A DNA stretch of 64,000 nt from Rhodobacterales bacterium. GTDB lineage: Bacteria > Pseudomonadota > Alphaproteobacteria > Rhizobiales > Stappiaceae. The notes under the pieces were generated by a model. The model was not told where the DNA came from, ran no database searches, and worked only from the letters and a program-made list of their open reading frames with translations. Positions within the stretch are counted from its first letter, which is position 1; each line of letters begins with the position of its first letter. Below, in pieces: positions 50,938-60,536 of the stretch. The stretch covers positions 62,001 to 126,000 of the forward strand of contig VIRH01000106.1 in NCBI GenBank assembly GCA_008107755.1, in the 5' to 3' direction. The translations under genes were made by a program, and so were the position numbers.

Positions 50938-52304
50938 CCCCGTTGGAAGTTGGTCTCATGATGACGGGCGTGATGCTCGTTCTCGTGGTTCTGGGCGTAC
51001 GCGTTGCTTTCGCAGCCGCCTTCACCGGGCTTGTCGGCCTGATCATCCATTTTTCCATGAAAATGGGTTTCGAGCGCGGTTTCTTCGTCGCTTTGAAGAT
51101 GGCGGGCACCATCCCTCATTCCAAGTCGGTGACCTATTCGCTGTCGGTCCTGCCGACGTTCATCCTGATCGGCTTTCTGGCGTTCTACGCCGGCTTTACC
51201 AAGCAGCTGTTCGAAGCGGCGAAGCGCTGGCTGGGCTGGCTGCCGGGCGGCATGGCAGTTGGAACCGTGTTTTCGACGGCAGGCTTTGCTGCCGTCTCCG
51301 GGGCTTCGGTCGCAACCGCTGCGGTCTTTGCCCGTGTTGCCATTCCCGAGATGCTCGAGGCGGGCTATTCGAAGCGCCTGTCGGCGGCTGTCGTCGCCGC
51401 AGGCGGAACGCTTGCATCGCTGATCCCGCCATCGGCGATCCTCGTCATCTATGCCATCCTGGTGGAACAGTCCGTCGGCAAGCTGCTTATCGCGGGTTTT
51501 CTGCCGGGCGTCTTCTCGGCGTTCATCTATGTCGCCATCATTATCGGGATCTCCGCGTGGCGCGGCGATGCACCGCCGGTTCGCGGCTTCACCTGGAAAC
51601 AGCGGTTCGAGAGCGTGCCGGGCACGCTGCCGATCATTGCCGTGGTTGCCATCATCTTCTGTGCATTCTTCTTCGGATTGGCGACGCCGACGGAGGCCGG
51701 TTCGCTGGGCGCCTTTGTCGTGCTGATGGTGGCATTCTTCAGAGGCATGAAGATGAAACAGCTCGGCCAGGCTCTGCACGAGACGGCAAAGTTGACGGTG
51801 ATGATCTTCACCCTCATCTGGGGCGTGCTGGTCTATGTCCGCTTTCTGGGGTTTGCCGGTCTTCCGGATGCCTTCAGGGACTTCATCGTCACGCTTCACT
51901 TCTCGCCCTGGATGATCATGGTCTGCATCCTGCTTGCCTACGCGGTGCTGGGCATGTTCATGGATGCCATCGGCATGCTGATCCTGACGCTGCCCGTCGT
52001 CTACCCGGCAGTTATGGCGTTGAACGGAGGCGAGGGGGTCTCGGCCGTCGACAGTACCTTCGGCATGTCGGGTGAAGCCTGCGCCATCTGGTTCGGGATT
52101 CTGGTGGTGAAGATGGCGGAGCTCTGTCTGATCACGCCACCCATCGGCCTCAACTGCTTCGTGGTGTCCGGTGTTCGCCCGGACATCCCGGTGCAGGAGG
52201 TGTTCCGGGGCTGCGTTCCCTTCTTCATCGCAGACGTTCTGACGATCGGTGGCCTTCTGGCCTTTCCGTCAATCATCACGATCCTGCCTGAGCTGATGGG
52301 ATAG
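50934..52304 (+). CDS. dctM: C4-dicarboxylate TRAP transporter large permease DctM
   Basis: 456 residues with about 12 predicted helices of the DctM/ion-transporter superfamily. VVAAGGTLASLIPPSAILVI and FFFGLATPTEAGSLGAFVVL are the two substrate/Na-site segments; the C-terminal ELCLITPPIGLNCFVVSG is also highly conserved. Energised by the sodium gradient. A perfect 13-base terminator lies 25 bases after the stop. Confidence 0.93.
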   Translation: MTPLEVGLMMTGVMLVLVVLGVRVAFAAAFTGLVGLIIHFSMKMGFERGFFVALKMAGTIPHSKSVTYSLSVLPTFILIGFLAFYAGFTKQLFEAAKRWLGWLPGGMAVGTVFSTAGFAAVSGASVATAAVFARVAIPEMLEAGYSKRLSAAVVAAGGTLASLIPPSAILVIYAILVEQSVGKLLIAGFLPGVFSAFIYVAIIIGISAWRGDAPPVRGFTWKQRFESVPGTLPIIAVVAIIFCAFFFGLATPTEAGSLGAFVVLMVAFFRGMKMKQLGQALHETAKLTVMIFTLIWGVLVYVRFLGFAGLPDAFRDFIVTLHFSPWMIMVCILLAYAVLGMFMDAIGMLILTLPVVYPAVMALNGGEGVSAVDSTFGMSGEACAIWFGILVVKMAELCLITPPIGLNCFVVSGVRPDIPVQEVFRGCVPFFIADVLTIGGLLAFPSIITILPELMG

Positions 52305-52328
52305 ACCCCGACGCAGGGACCTTGTGAA

Positions 52329-52366
52329 TCGGGCCGCCGGCCATGCCGGCGGCCCGATTTCTGTTT
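52329..52366 (+). terminator. Rho-independent terminator after dctM
   Basis: A perfect 13-base stem (TCGGGCCGCCGGC/GCCGGCGGCCCGA) with a CAT loop, followed by TTTCTGTTTT. It abuts the end of the convergent DUF805 gene and could serve both. Confidence 0.9.
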
Positions 52367-52909
52367 TCAGGGACGCGGTCCGAATTCGTTGGTTCCCGCA
52401 TCTCCGAGAAAGAAGCAGTTCTTGAAGTATTGAACGAGCATAAAAAAGACCCCGACGATCGGGATGAACCAGGTGACCAGCCACAGGGCGGAAACGCCCC
52501 GGTCATGCATTCTGCGCGCGTCAAGCGCGAGCCGGAATACGGAGGCGGCCACGAAAACGAGCATGAAGGCGAAAAAGGCCGGTTGCCCCGTCGCCTGCTC
52601 GACATCCGCTGAGGTCTGCACATTCTGATCCATCAGCCAGAACGTCAACATGGTCGCCACGCAGATGAGAAAGACAAGATGCGCGATCTGCAGAATCCAG
52701 TAGTTCAGAAGACCGGTCCGGCCCGTGAACGAGAAGGCTGAAACAATAAGACCGCCTACGGACGCTGACAGCGAACCGCCAGCTTCTTGATCGAGTGATG
52801 GTGGCGCCGCCGCCATTGCCGGCGAAAAACCGGCCGTTGCTACCCGAGCCGAGCCCCAGGACGTGGGCGCGTTATCCAGCCCCCGTTTCCCAAACTGCTT
52901 TCGCTGCAT
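52367..52909 (-). CDS. DUF805 membrane protein
   Basis: 180 residues. The last 125 form the DUF805 domain with four predicted helices: FTGRTGLLNYWILQIAHLVF at its start, then RLALDARRMHDRGVSALWLV (the conserved Arg-Arg-x-His-Asp motif) and the final helix. The first 50 residues are a low-complexity Pro/Ala-rich lead (GFSPAMAAAPPSLDQEAGGS). Function unknown. The ATG at 52909 is used; a TTG lies directly before it. Confidence 0.82.
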   Translation of the reverse strand: MQRKQFGKRGLDNAPTSWGSARVATAGFSPAMAAAPPSLDQEAGGSLSASVGGLIVSAFSFTGRTGLLNYWILQIAHLVFLICVATMLTFWLMDQNVQTSADVEQATGQPAFFAFMLVFVAASVFRLALDARRMHDRGVSALWLVTWFIPIVGVFFMLVQYFKNCFFLGDAGTNEFGPRP

Positions 52910-52912
52910 CAA

Positions 52913-53175
52913 GACGCCCCTATGCGATGGACAATTTCTAAAAACGAAACAGACCTTGCGTCAGCCCATTTAAGATTACGGAAAGGGGCGTGGTAAAATT
53001 TGCATGAAGAAATATGACAGGATGCTACCAGTCTTTATTCGGGTCTGTTCTGAAATTGTATCGGACTTCAAACGGAAGGTCTGTGTGGCTTGTTGTTTTT
53101 GCACCTGCTAGAAGGTGCGTATTTACAAGATAGTCGACCCGTGATTGCATTTGAGATGTCGAATTGGGGGGAGAT
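52913..53175. other. AT-rich leader of the ExK protein gene
   Basis: 263 bases, markedly AT-rich compared with the flanks (about half A+T). No RNA gene or repeat is evident; possible promoter elements are scattered. The change of composition starts near 52915 and ends near 54610. Confidence 0.45.
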
Positions 53176-54579
53176 ATGTCGAACTTACCGTCTATATTGA
53201 AACAAGGAGAAAGGTCTCGTCTTTTTCCTGTCCTTGCAGAAACGTCGAAAGAAGGGCGCACGCTTTCCATTCTTTTATCGTGCATTGAAAACGTGCACGA
53301 ATTGGGCAAAGTCCTGCTAGCTGACCTTGGCGTACGAATTGGACCTCGCGCAAAAGTGGAGACGTATACCGAGGTAGTCTTCCATAAGCGAATTGAAAAC
53401 AGAGCACTGAGGCCAGATGGCTTGATTGTCGTCCAAACGGGCTCAAAACAATGGACCGCCTTGATCGAAGCTAAAGTAGGAAAAAATGATCTGACAGCCG
53501 AACAGGTTGAAGGTTATCTGGAGATTGCAAAACAATCCGGCATTGATGCATTGATTACGATATCAAATCAGTTCGCGCCCTTGCCAACTCATCATCCAGT
53601 TCCTGTCAGTGCGAACTCGCGCAAGAAGGCAACATTGTTTCACTGGTCTTGGAAGCACATTCTCACGACAGCCAAACTGCTTTTGGATAATCGCGAGGTC
53701 GGGGATGCAGACCAACAGATCCTATTGAATGAAATGCTTCGCTTCTTAAGCCACGATAGTGCTGGAGTGCGAAGCTTTGATCAGATGCCAAGCTCTTGGA
53801 GCGATTTGCTTGCCGTCGTTCAGGCCGGAGGCTCGGTCGCGGCGAACAACAGTGACACGAAAGAAGTTATCGGCGCTTGGCATCAGGAATCACAGGACCT
53901 TAGCCTAATATTAAGTCGCCAGTTGGCGCGCAATGTAGAAATCAAGGTTCCTCGCAGTCATCGGCACGATCCTCTTGCGAGGGCCAAAGCGGATGCGCAA
54001 ACTTTATGTACGGACAAGAAACTCCAAACTACTTTGTCAGTGCCTGATGCGGCATCTCCGATCGAAGTGATCGTAGATCTGCAGACAAGATCGATCGCAA
54101 TTTCGATGAAGCTCAAAGCTCCATCAGACAAGATATCCACCAAGGCGAGACTGAATTGGCTTCTTAAGCAAATTGCGAACTCAGATGACAAGAATCTATA
54201 CGTAAGACTTTTTTGGCCAGGACGAGGTCCATATAGTCAGTTTTCGGTAAAGCAACTGCGAGAAGATGCTCCTATCGTAGATGAAAAGAAAAGCAACACA
54301 GTAACGTCATTTGAAGTTGTTATGGTAAAAGACTGTGGCGCTCGCTTGGGCCAGAGACGGAACTTTATCGTCGATCTCGAGAATGCGGTTCCTGATTTCT
54401 ACGAACAAGCCGGACAATATCTTAGAAATTGGCAAGCGCCAGCGCCAAAACTAAAAGAGGAAAAATCTGATCCAAAAAACGTTGATACAAGATCTATGCA
54501 AAAGGAAGCCGAGCTAAAGGCCTTCGAAAGACATGACATTTCAGACGTTGACAGAGGAATGGATGCGCAGAGCGATTAG
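53176..54579 (+). CDS. AT-rich gene, PD-(D/E)XK-nuclease-like protein of unknown function
   Basis: 467 residues. An N-terminal restriction-endonuclease-like segment: RPDGLIVVQTGSKQWTALIE with the metal Asp and then AKVGKNDLTAEQVEGYLEIA, giving a PD-x(n)-ExK pattern, followed by LITISNQF. The remaining 370 residues have no recognised domain, and the C-terminal 50 are charged (APKLKEEKSDPKNVDTRSMQ). A strong ribosome-binding tract (GGGGGGA) lies just before the ATG. The gene is alone, lower in GC than its neighbours, and convergent with xseA. It looks acquired; a defence or DNA-repair role is only a guess. Confidence 0.75.
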   Translation: MSNLPSILKQGERSRLFPVLAETSKEGRTLSILLSCIENVHELGKVLLADLGVRIGPRAKVETYTEVVFHKRIENRALRPDGLIVVQTGSKQWTALIEAKVGKNDLTAEQVEGYLEIAKQSGIDALITISNQFAPLPTHHPVPVSANSRKKATLFHWSWKHILTTAKLLLDNREVGDADQQILLNEMLRFLSHDSAGVRSFDQMPSSWSDLLAVVQAGGSVAANNSDTKEVIGAWHQESQDLSLILSRQLARNVEIKVPRSHRHDPLARAKADAQTLCTDKKLQTTLSVPDAASPIEVIVDLQTRSIAISMKLKAPSDKISTKARLNWLLKQIANSDDKNLYVRLFWPGRGPYSQFSVKQLREDAPIVDEKKSNTVTSFEVVMVKDCGARLGQRRNFIVDLENAVPDFYEQAGQYLRNWQAPAPKLKEEKSDPKNVDTRSMQKEAELKAFERHDISDVDRGMDAQSD

Positions 54580-54623
54580 TCAATCCTAAACTCCCGTCGT
54601 TCCGAAAATCCGCTCTATTGCAG

Positions 54624-56186
54624 TTAGAACAATGTGCCTTGGGACTTAGGCTCTGTCTTTATGGAACCGGGCTTTTTCGACTTCGTCGGCCTGGGAGCTG
54701 CGCTGTCGCTGACGGCGACGGCGTCGAGAAGGCCGTCGGCAAGCTCGATTGAAAGGCTGGCGCCCGAGGCGACTGCGTCGGCGGAGCGTACCGGCTGGCC
54801 ATCGCTGTCGCGCACCACCGCATAACCGCGGGCCAGCACGTCCTTGTAGGAGAGCGACTTCAGCAGCTTCTGCAGTCCGTCAAGCCGGGCTTTTTCCTGC
54901 GCAAGCCGCGCGACATAGGCACGGGTCAGGCGCTCGCCCAGTCCGCCGAGGCGTTCCTGACCGAGAGTCGCCTGCTGGCTGAGACGGCCGGGCGACAGCC
55001 TCGCGGCGATGGCCTCGAAGGCCTGCCGCTTGTGGGTCACCGCGACCGAGAGCGCGCGTTGCTGGCGTTCGCTCGCGTTCAGGAGATCCTGCCGCGCCTT
55101 GGTGCTGAGCCGCGTCAGAAGCAGGGGAGACAGGCGACCGGACAGGTTCTGGAAATCCGACCGGTGGCTTCGGGTGCTGACGATGAGCGAGCGTTCGAGG
55201 CTGTTGGCCAGATTGTCGAATTTCTGGCGCGGAAGGGCGAGAAGATCCTGCGGCGCGGGCAGGGCCGCACTGGCGGCCCGCAGCTCGGTCCGCCGGGAGG
55301 CGACGAAGCGCACGAGGCCGGAATTCAGCCTCCGCGACCGGTCGTCGACCATCGCCATCAGTTCGGCTTTCACCGGCACGGCGATTTCGGCCGCACCTGT
55401 GGGCGTGGGGGCGCGGACATCGGCCGCCAGATCGATCAGCGTCCAGTCGGTTTCGTGCCCGACTGCCGAGATCAGCGGAATGTCGCTTGCCGCCGCCGCC
55501 CTGACGACCGCTTCCTCGTTGAACCCCCAAAGGTCCTCGATGCTGCCGCCGCCGCGCGCGACGATCAGGACGTCCGGGCGGGGGATCGGGCCGCCTTCGG
55601 CAATCGCGTTGAACCCACGTATGCCGTTCGCGACTTCCGCGCCCGACGTCTCGCCCTGGACGCGAACCGGCCAGACAAGCACATGAATCGGGAACCGGTC
55701 GGAGATGCGGTGCAGGATGTCGCGGATGACCGCACCGGTGGGCGAGGTCACGACCCCGATTACGCGAGGCAGAGGGGGGAGGAGGCGTTTGCGCTCTTCG
55801 GCGAACAGGCCTTCACCGGCGAGCTTCTTCTTGCGCTCTTCCAGAAGCGCCATCAGCGCGCCCGCGCCCGCCGGCTCCAGCGCGTCGATCACCATCTGGT
55901 ATTTCGACTGCCCCGGGAAGGTGGTGATCTTGCCGGTGGCGATGACTTCCAGCCCCTGTTCCGGCTGGATCTTCAGCTTGGAGGCAACGCCGCGCCAGAT
56001 AACCCCGGACAGAACCGCACGGTCATCCTTCAGGTCCAGATAGATATGTCCGGAGCCGGGCCGCGAAATCCGTCCGAGCTCTCCGCGAACGCGGACATAG
56101 CCGAAGGCGTCCTCCATCGTGCGTTTGATGGAAAACGAGAGTTCGGAGACCGAGAACTCCGCGACGTTGGACTGGGTTTCGCTCAC
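54624..56186 (-). CDS. xseA: Exodeoxyribonuclease VII large subunit
   Basis: 520 residues. N-terminal OB-fold ([20 protein letters not shown], the family mark, then [20 protein letters not shown]), then the catalytic region: [40 protein letters not shown], and [20 protein letters not shown] with TPTGAAE. A long coiled-coil region follows, and the C-terminal [16 protein letters not shown] unit. The GTG at 56186 with AAGGA nine bases upstream fits the usual N-terminus; an extension to 56273 does not. With XseB (not here) it degrades single-stranded DNA in both directions. Confidence 0.93.
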   Translation of the reverse strand: MSETQSNVAEFSVSELSFSIKRTMEDAFGYVRVRGELGRISRPGSGHIYLDLKDDRAVLSGVIWRGVASKLKIQPEQGLEVIATGKITTFPGQSKYQMVIDALEPAGAGALMALLEERKKKLAGEGLFAEERKRLLPPLPRVIGVVTSPTGAVIRDILHRISDRFPIHVLVWPVRVQGETSGAEVANGIRGFNAIAEGGPIPRPDVLIVARGGGSIEDLWGFNEEAVVRAAAASDIPLISAVGHETDWTLIDLAADVRAPTPTGAAEIAVPVKAELMAMVDDRSRRLNSGLVRFVASRRTELRAASAALPAPQDLLALPRQKFDNLANSLERSLIVSTRSHRSDFQNLSGRLSPLLLTRLSTKARQDLLNASERQQRALSVAVTHKRQAFEAIAARLSPGRLSQQATLGQERLGGLGERLTRAYVARLAQEKARLDGLQKLLKSLSYKDVLARGYAVVRDSDGQPVRSADAVASGASLSIELADGLLDAVAVSDSAAPRPTKSKKPGSIKTEPKSQGTLF

Positions 56187-56382
56187 GCGGTTGATTCCTT
56201 GTTCTTGTCCGAAAGTGGCCGTTCGCAATCCGGGGGTCAAGGTCTGGCGACCGCCGGCCCACCGATCAGTCACAGCGGCTGGCGGGCGGAATTCGCCGAC
56301 ACCGCGCCTTGCAGGTCAAAAGGATGTTGAACACCGCCTGGGCCGCCTTGAAACATACACATTCGACCGCATAGCTACTCTC

Positions 56383-57141
56383 ATGGGCAAATACGAATTC
56401 AAGATGCAGCGTCTTTTCATGCGGCATATCCTGGCTGACGGTGCGCGGATCGAGGCGGATCGCAGCCAGGCGAACTACCTGATGAATGTGCTCCGGATGA
56501 AGGATGGGGACTACATCCTGGTCTTCAACGGTTCGGACGGGGAGTGGCTGGCCAAGATTTCGAGCGGTAGCCGCCGGGAATGTGCTCTCCAGTTGATGGA
56601 GCAGGTGCGGGAGCAGACCGCGCGCAACGACCTCATGTACATGTTTGCCCCGCTCAAGCATGCCCGCCTGGACTACATGGTCCAGAAGGCGGTCGAAATG
56701 GGGGCGGGAAGTCTCAAGCCGGTGATGACCCAGCACACCCAGGCAAGCCGGGTGAATGTCGAGCGGATGGAGGCAAACGTCATCGAGGCGGCCGAACAAT
56801 GCGGCGTGCTGTCCGTGCCGGAAATCCATGAGCCCCAGCCCCTGCGGGATGTGCTGGCGGCGTGGCAGGAAACCCAGCCGGGCCGCCGCCTGCTGTTTTG
56901 CGACGAAGCCGAGGGAACCGACAATCCGCTTCTGTCGCTTGCCCAGATGAAGGAAGCCGGTCCCAGTCCGCTTGCCGTTCTGATCGGCCCTGAGGGCGGC
57001 TTCTCGGAGGAAGAGCGGGACGCCTTGCGAAGCCTGCCCTTCGTCACACCTATCCCCCTCGGACCCCGTATCCTGAGGGCTGATACCGCCGCGGTTGCGG
57101 CCCTGACGGTCATTCAGGCCACCATCGGCGACTGGAGATAA
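56383..57141 (+). CDS. rsmE: 16S rRNA (uracil-1498-N3)-methyltransferase RsmE
   Basis: 252 residues. N-terminal PUA-like domain ([40 protein letters not shown]) and the C-terminal SPOUT knot: [20 protein letters not shown] and [20 protein letters not shown], both diagnostic. It methylates U1498 in the decoding site. The N-terminus is uncertain: ATG 56383 ([12 protein letters not shown]) is used, but 56404 (MQRLF) is also plausible; neither has a clear ribosome binding site. Divergent from xseA. Confidence 0.93.
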   Translation: MGKYEFKMQRLFMRHILADGARIEADRSQANYLMNVLRMKDGDYILVFNGSDGEWLAKISSGSRRECALQLMEQVREQTARNDLMYMFAPLKHARLDYMVQKAVEMGAGSLKPVMTQHTQASRVNVERMEANVIEAAEQCGVLSVPEIHEPQPLRDVLAAWQETQPGRRLLFCDEAEGTDNPLLSLAQMKEAGPSPLAVLIGPEGGFSEEERDALRSLPFVTPIPLGPRILRADTAAVAALTVIQATIGDWR

Positions 57142-57298
57142 CTCTGCGTTGAAAACGCCGGCCGGGTTCATGGTGGATCCGGCGTCTGGCCACGCGCAGT
57201 CAAGACCCGGGCCAAGCCGCTTGCATTCTGCCCTCAAGCCTCCTAAATCACGCTGGCTCGAAGGCATTTTCTTTAAAAAGCTGCGCTAGGACGTTTTC

Positions 57299-58672
57299 AT
57301 GGCCCGCGATACGGTCGACACAACACCGATTGAAACAGTTGCGGAGCTTGCTGCGACTCTTGAGGCGGGCTGCAAGCCTGAAAGCAAATTCCGGATCGGA
57401 ACGGAACACGAGAAGTTCCTGTTCTGCGAGAAAAACCTGACCCCGATTCCCTATGAAGGTCCCAAGGGCATCGAAGCCATCCTGACCGGCATGCAGAAAC
57501 TTCTGGGCTGGGACCGGATCGAGGACGCAGGCAAGATCATCGGTCTTGCCGACGACCAGGGCGGCGGCGCGATCTCCATCGAGCCGGGCGGCCAGTTCGA
57601 GCTGTCCGGGGCCCCCCTTGAAAACCTGCACCAGACCTGCCGCGAGGCGAACCAGCATCTGGCGCATGTCCTGGAAGTTGCCGAGCCTCTCGGCGTGGGC
57701 TTTCTCGGCATCGGCATGACGCCGACCTGGTCGCGGGCGGACATGCCCCGCATGCCCAAGTCGCGCTATGACATCATGACGAACTACATGCCGAAGGTCG
57801 GCAATCTCGGCCTCGACATGATGTACCGGACCGCGACGATCCAGGTGAACCTCGATTTCTCTTCCGAGGCGGACATGGTGAAAAAGATGCGGGTCGGCCT
57901 CGCCCTGCAGCCGATTGCAACCGCAATCTTCGCCAATTCGCCCTTCACCGAAGGCAAGCCGAACGGCTACAAGTCGTTCCGCGCCCAGATCTGGACCGAC
58001 ACGGACCGCAACCGCGCCGGCGATATCCCCTTCGTCTTCGAGGACGGGTTCGGTTTCGAGCGCTACGTCGAATGGGCGCTCGACGTGCCGATGTATTTCG
58101 TCAAGCGGGGCACCGAATACTACGACGCCACCGACACCACGTTCCGCCAGTTCATGAACGGTGCGCTGGAAGGGCGTGTTCCCGACGCGAGGCCGAACGT
58201 CGGCGACTGGAACAATCATCTGGGCTCGCTTTTCCCGGATGTCCGCCTGAAGAAATTCATCGAGATGCGCGGCGCCGACGGCGGCCCGTGGCGCCGTATC
58301 TGTGCTCTGCCCGCCCTGTGGGTCGGCCTTCTGTACGACAGCGGAATTCTGGACCAGGCCCTTGAACTTGTTCAGGACTGGACGGTCGAGGAGCGCTCGG
58401 CGCTTCGCCGCGACGTTCCCAAATACGCGCTGGAAACGCCCTTCCGGAATGGCAAGGTGCTGGACGTTGCCAAGCAGGTTCTGGCTCTGTCTCAGGAAGG
58501 TCTCAAGCGCCGTGCGCGCCTGAGCGACGGCGAGCTGGACGAACGGGTGCATCTGGCACCGGTCGACGAGGGCCTCGCCTCCGGCATGTGCCCGGCCGAT
58601 GTTCTTCTGCAGCGCTACAACGGAAGCTGGAATGGCGACGTAAACCGGGTCTATCGGGACTACGCTTACTAG
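57299..58672 (+). CDS. gshA: Glutamate-cysteine ligase (plant-type GshA)
   Basis: 457 residues, the length of the alphaproteobacterial/plant GCS group. Seen: FRIGTEHEKFLFCEKNLTPI near residue 30, the Mg-binding GGAISIEPGGQFELSGAPLE, the TATIQVNLDFSSEADMVKKM strand and the substrate region GDIPFVFEDGFGFERYVEWA. It makes gamma-glutamylcysteine from glutamate and cysteine using ATP, the first step of glutathione synthesis. It stands directly downstream of rsmE, an arrangement seen in many relatives. Confidence 0.95.
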   Translation: MARDTVDTTPIETVAELAATLEAGCKPESKFRIGTEHEKFLFCEKNLTPIPYEGPKGIEAILTGMQKLLGWDRIEDAGKIIGLADDQGGGAISIEPGGQFELSGAPLENLHQTCREANQHLAHVLEVAEPLGVGFLGIGMTPTWSRADMPRMPKSRYDIMTNYMPKVGNLGLDMMYRTATIQVNLDFSSEADMVKKMRVGLALQPIATAIFANSPFTEGKPNGYKSFRAQIWTDTDRNRAGDIPFVFEDGFGFERYVEWALDVPMYFVKRGTEYYDATDTTFRQFMNGALEGRVPDARPNVGDWNNHLGSLFPDVRLKKFIEMRGADGGPWRRICALPALWVGLLYDSGILDQALELVQDWTVEERSALRRDVPKYALETPFRNGKVLDVAKQVLALSQEGLKRRARLSDGELDERVHLAPVDEGLASGMCPADVLLQRYNGSWNGDVNRVYRDYAY

Positions 58673-58774
58673 GTAATCGCACAGGTGAATTGACCTGACG
58701 CGCTCAAAGGGTCACTCTGTTGCCGGATGGTCTTGTTTCTCAAGGCTTTGCAGCACTCTGACTGGAGCAGTGCG

Positions 58775-59542
58775 ATGACTGGCAGCGATCGGGCGACACC
58801 CCCCTTTGACATCTTCACCCTGACGGAGGATGTGCGTGAACGATTCGGCTGGTCGAACGAGGATCTGAACCGGGTGATGGAGCAGCTCATGCCTGCCGCG
58901 CTCAAGGGGTTCAGCTACTTCGGCAGCGCGGTTCCCGGCATGCCGAGTTTTCTCAACCCGTCCGCAGGCATGCCGCAGGGCTTCCAGTCTCCGTTTCAGG
59001 GTTTTCCCGGTCTGACGCAAAACGCGTCCGAGTCCGCACTGACGCCGTTCTTCGGTCCCGAAGCCGTGCAGCGGGCGCTTGCGGCGCAGATTTCTCATCT
59101 GACGGGTCTCCAGAGCGATGCCATTCACGAAATGATGCCGGTGGCGGCAACACTTGCCATGGGCCAGATCGCAAGACCTTTCGTCCATGGCGAGGCGCGC
59201 AATCTACTCGACGCGTATCTGCGAGGTTTTGCTCGCGGGCGTCCGAAGCCCCAGCCGACACCGGTTGACTATTTCCAGGGCTATGCAGAGGCGATGCAGG
59301 CCTTCTGGGGCGCCTTCCTTCAACCCTCCGCGGACACTGCCCCGAAGGAAACTCCAGCCGAAGAGCCGGACGAAGAGGAAGAAGATGTGCCCGACGAGGA
59401 TGAGATGCCCTCGGCGGAAATCTCGGAATTCGACGAGATGGTCTCCGGCTGGATGGCGGCCGGACGCGATTTCCAGTCCAGCCAGTTCAAGGCGTTCGAC
59501 AGCTTCTTCGAAAAGGCCTCCAAGGATTTCACGAATCCCTGA
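58775..59542 (+). CDS. DUF937-like protein with acidic tail segment (hypothetical)
   Basis: 255 residues. The central part, FGPEAVQRALAAQISHLTGL then IHEMMPVAATLAMGQIARPF, resembles the repeats of DUF937 (YidB-like) proteins. Pro/Gly-rich segments flank it (GMPSFLNPSAGMPQGFQSPF). An acidic run (TAPKETPAEEPDEEEEDVPD) precedes a helical C-terminus. GGAG lies seven bases before the ATG. No signal peptide. The function is unknown; phasin-like helical content makes granule association conceivable but unsupported. Confidence 0.62.
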   Translation: MTGSDRATPPFDIFTLTEDVRERFGWSNEDLNRVMEQLMPAALKGFSYFGSAVPGMPSFLNPSAGMPQGFQSPFQGFPGLTQNASESALTPFFGPEAVQRALAAQISHLTGLQSDAIHEMMPVAATLAMGQIARPFVHGEARNLLDAYLRGFARGRPKPQPTPVDYFQGYAEAMQAFWGAFLQPSADTAPKETPAEEPDEEEEDVPDEDEMPSAEISEFDEMVSGWMAAGRDFQSSQFKAFDSFFEKASKDFTNP

Positions 59543-59645
59543 CCGGAGTGCGGCCCCTTTAAGGGCGCCGCCCGAGTCGTCCGCGGAAAGCACTTTGCGG
59601 CGAGGAGAGAACTTGCGCACGGTTTCCGCATGGACGCGAAATATC

Positions 59646-59715
59646 ACTTAGCCAACTGGATAAGTTTTTCTTGACTCTGTCCAGAGGCTGATAATACTTA
59701 GCCTTATGGATAACC
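59646..59715 (+). promoter_or_regulatory. Promoter of the arsR/SRPBCC pair with two operator boxes
   Basis: Box 1 is the imperfect palindrome ACTTAGCCAACTGGATAAGT (59646-59665). Box 2, ACTTAGCCTTATGGATAACC (59696-59715), repeats most of it and covers the start codon. Between them lie TTGACT (59671-59676) and TAATAC (59692-59697), a short 15-base spacer. The position of the boxes around the promoter points to autorepression by the ArsR protein. Confidence 0.65.
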
Positions 59716-60041
59716 ATCTTGACGGCTTCTTTTCCGCTCTCGCGGATCCAACCCGACGCGCCGTGATCGAGCGGCTGACCACCGGTCCGGCTCCTGTTTC
59801 CGAATTGCACGCGCCTCATGACATGGCCCTGCCATCCTTCATGAAGCATCTCGGCAAGCTGGAAACTGCCGGTCTGATTCGCTCCGAAAAGGTCGGGCGA
59901 GTTCGCATGGTCCACATTGAGGCCGGGCCGATTGCCGAAGCCGAAACCTGGTTGAAGAAGCAGCGCCGCCTCTGGGAAGGCCGACTGGATCGTCTCTCCG
60001 CTCTTGCCGAACATATCGAAGAGGAAAGCAATAATGGCTGA
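59706..60041 (+). CDS. ArsR-family winged-helix regulator (SRPBCC partner)
   Basis: 111 residues. HTH: LADPTRRAVIERLTTGPAPV, recognition helix MALPSFMKHLGKLETAGLIR, wing SEKVGRVRMVHIEAGPI, then a helical tail. It lacks the metal-binding Cys pair of metal-sensing ArsR proteins. It starts inside operator box 2 and overlaps the SRPBCC gene by eight bases. Pairs of this kind are common in proteobacteria; the repressor controls the partner and itself, signal unknown. Confidence 0.88.
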   Translation: MDNHLDGFFSALADPTRRAVIERLTTGPAPVSELHAPHDMALPSFMKHLGKLETAGLIRSEKVGRVRMVHIEAGPIAEAETWLKKQRRLWEGRLDRLSALAEHIEEESNNG

Positions 60042-60489
60042 CTATGAAACCGTGACCCTTGAACGCGAGATTGCCTGTTCTCCCGAACGTCTGTTTCACC
60101 TCATGACGAACCGGACCTCGCGGCAGAAGTGGATTGCACCGGACGACAGCAGCCAGGTGATCATCGAGACGTTCGACTGCCGGGCCGGGGGGCGCGAGGA
60201 AACGCGCTGCGGCTCGGCGGAGGCTCCGGAATTCAACACGGTTGGCCTCTTTCACGTGGTTTCGCCCGAGTTGCTGTGCCTGACCGAAACATTGATCGTT
60301 CAGGGCGAGACCATGTCCGTCTCGCTGTGCAGCCAGGAGATCTCGGGCAGGTCCGGTGGAAGCAGGCTGCGTGTGACGCTGCAGGTCACAAGTCTCGCCG
60401 GGCCGGAGCTTTTCGAGGAATATGGCGCCGGCTGGTCAGCGGCTCTCGATAAGCTGTCGCTGCTTGCCTCCAGCACCGGCACTGCCTGA
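60034..60489 (+). CDS. SRPBCC/AHSA1-domain protein
   Basis: 151 residues of the START/Bet v1-like fold used by AHSA1 proteins: VTLEREIACSPERLFHLMTN at the N-terminus, the beta-rich GGREETRCGSAEAPEFNTVG, and the C-terminal helix EEYGAGWSAALDKLSLLASS. It should bind a hydrophobic ligand in a central cavity. Coupled to the ArsR gene by an eight-base overlap. No terminator with a T-run follows on this strand. Confidence 0.88.
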   Translation: MADYETVTLEREIACSPERLFHLMTNRTSRQKWIAPDDSSQVIIETFDCRAGGREETRCGSAEAPEFNTVGLFHVVSPELLCLTETLIVQGETMSVSLCSQEISGRSGGSRLRVTLQVTSLAGPELFEEYGAGWSAALDKLSLLASSTGTA

Positions 60490-60511
60490 AGAGCGCGCTC
60501 GATTGCCTGTT

Positions 60512-60536
60512 AAAAAAGCCCGCCGGAGAAGCGGGC
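60512..60536 (-). terminator. Terminator-like hairpin, minus-strand orientation
   Basis: A 6-base stem GCCCGC/GCGGGC with a 7-base loop; on the minus strand it is followed by TTTTTT (the A-run at 60512-60517). It could also end the SRPBCC transcript weakly. If it ends a minus-strand RNA, that RNA would start between 60540 and about 60880, where I see no protein gene. Confidence 0.4.
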
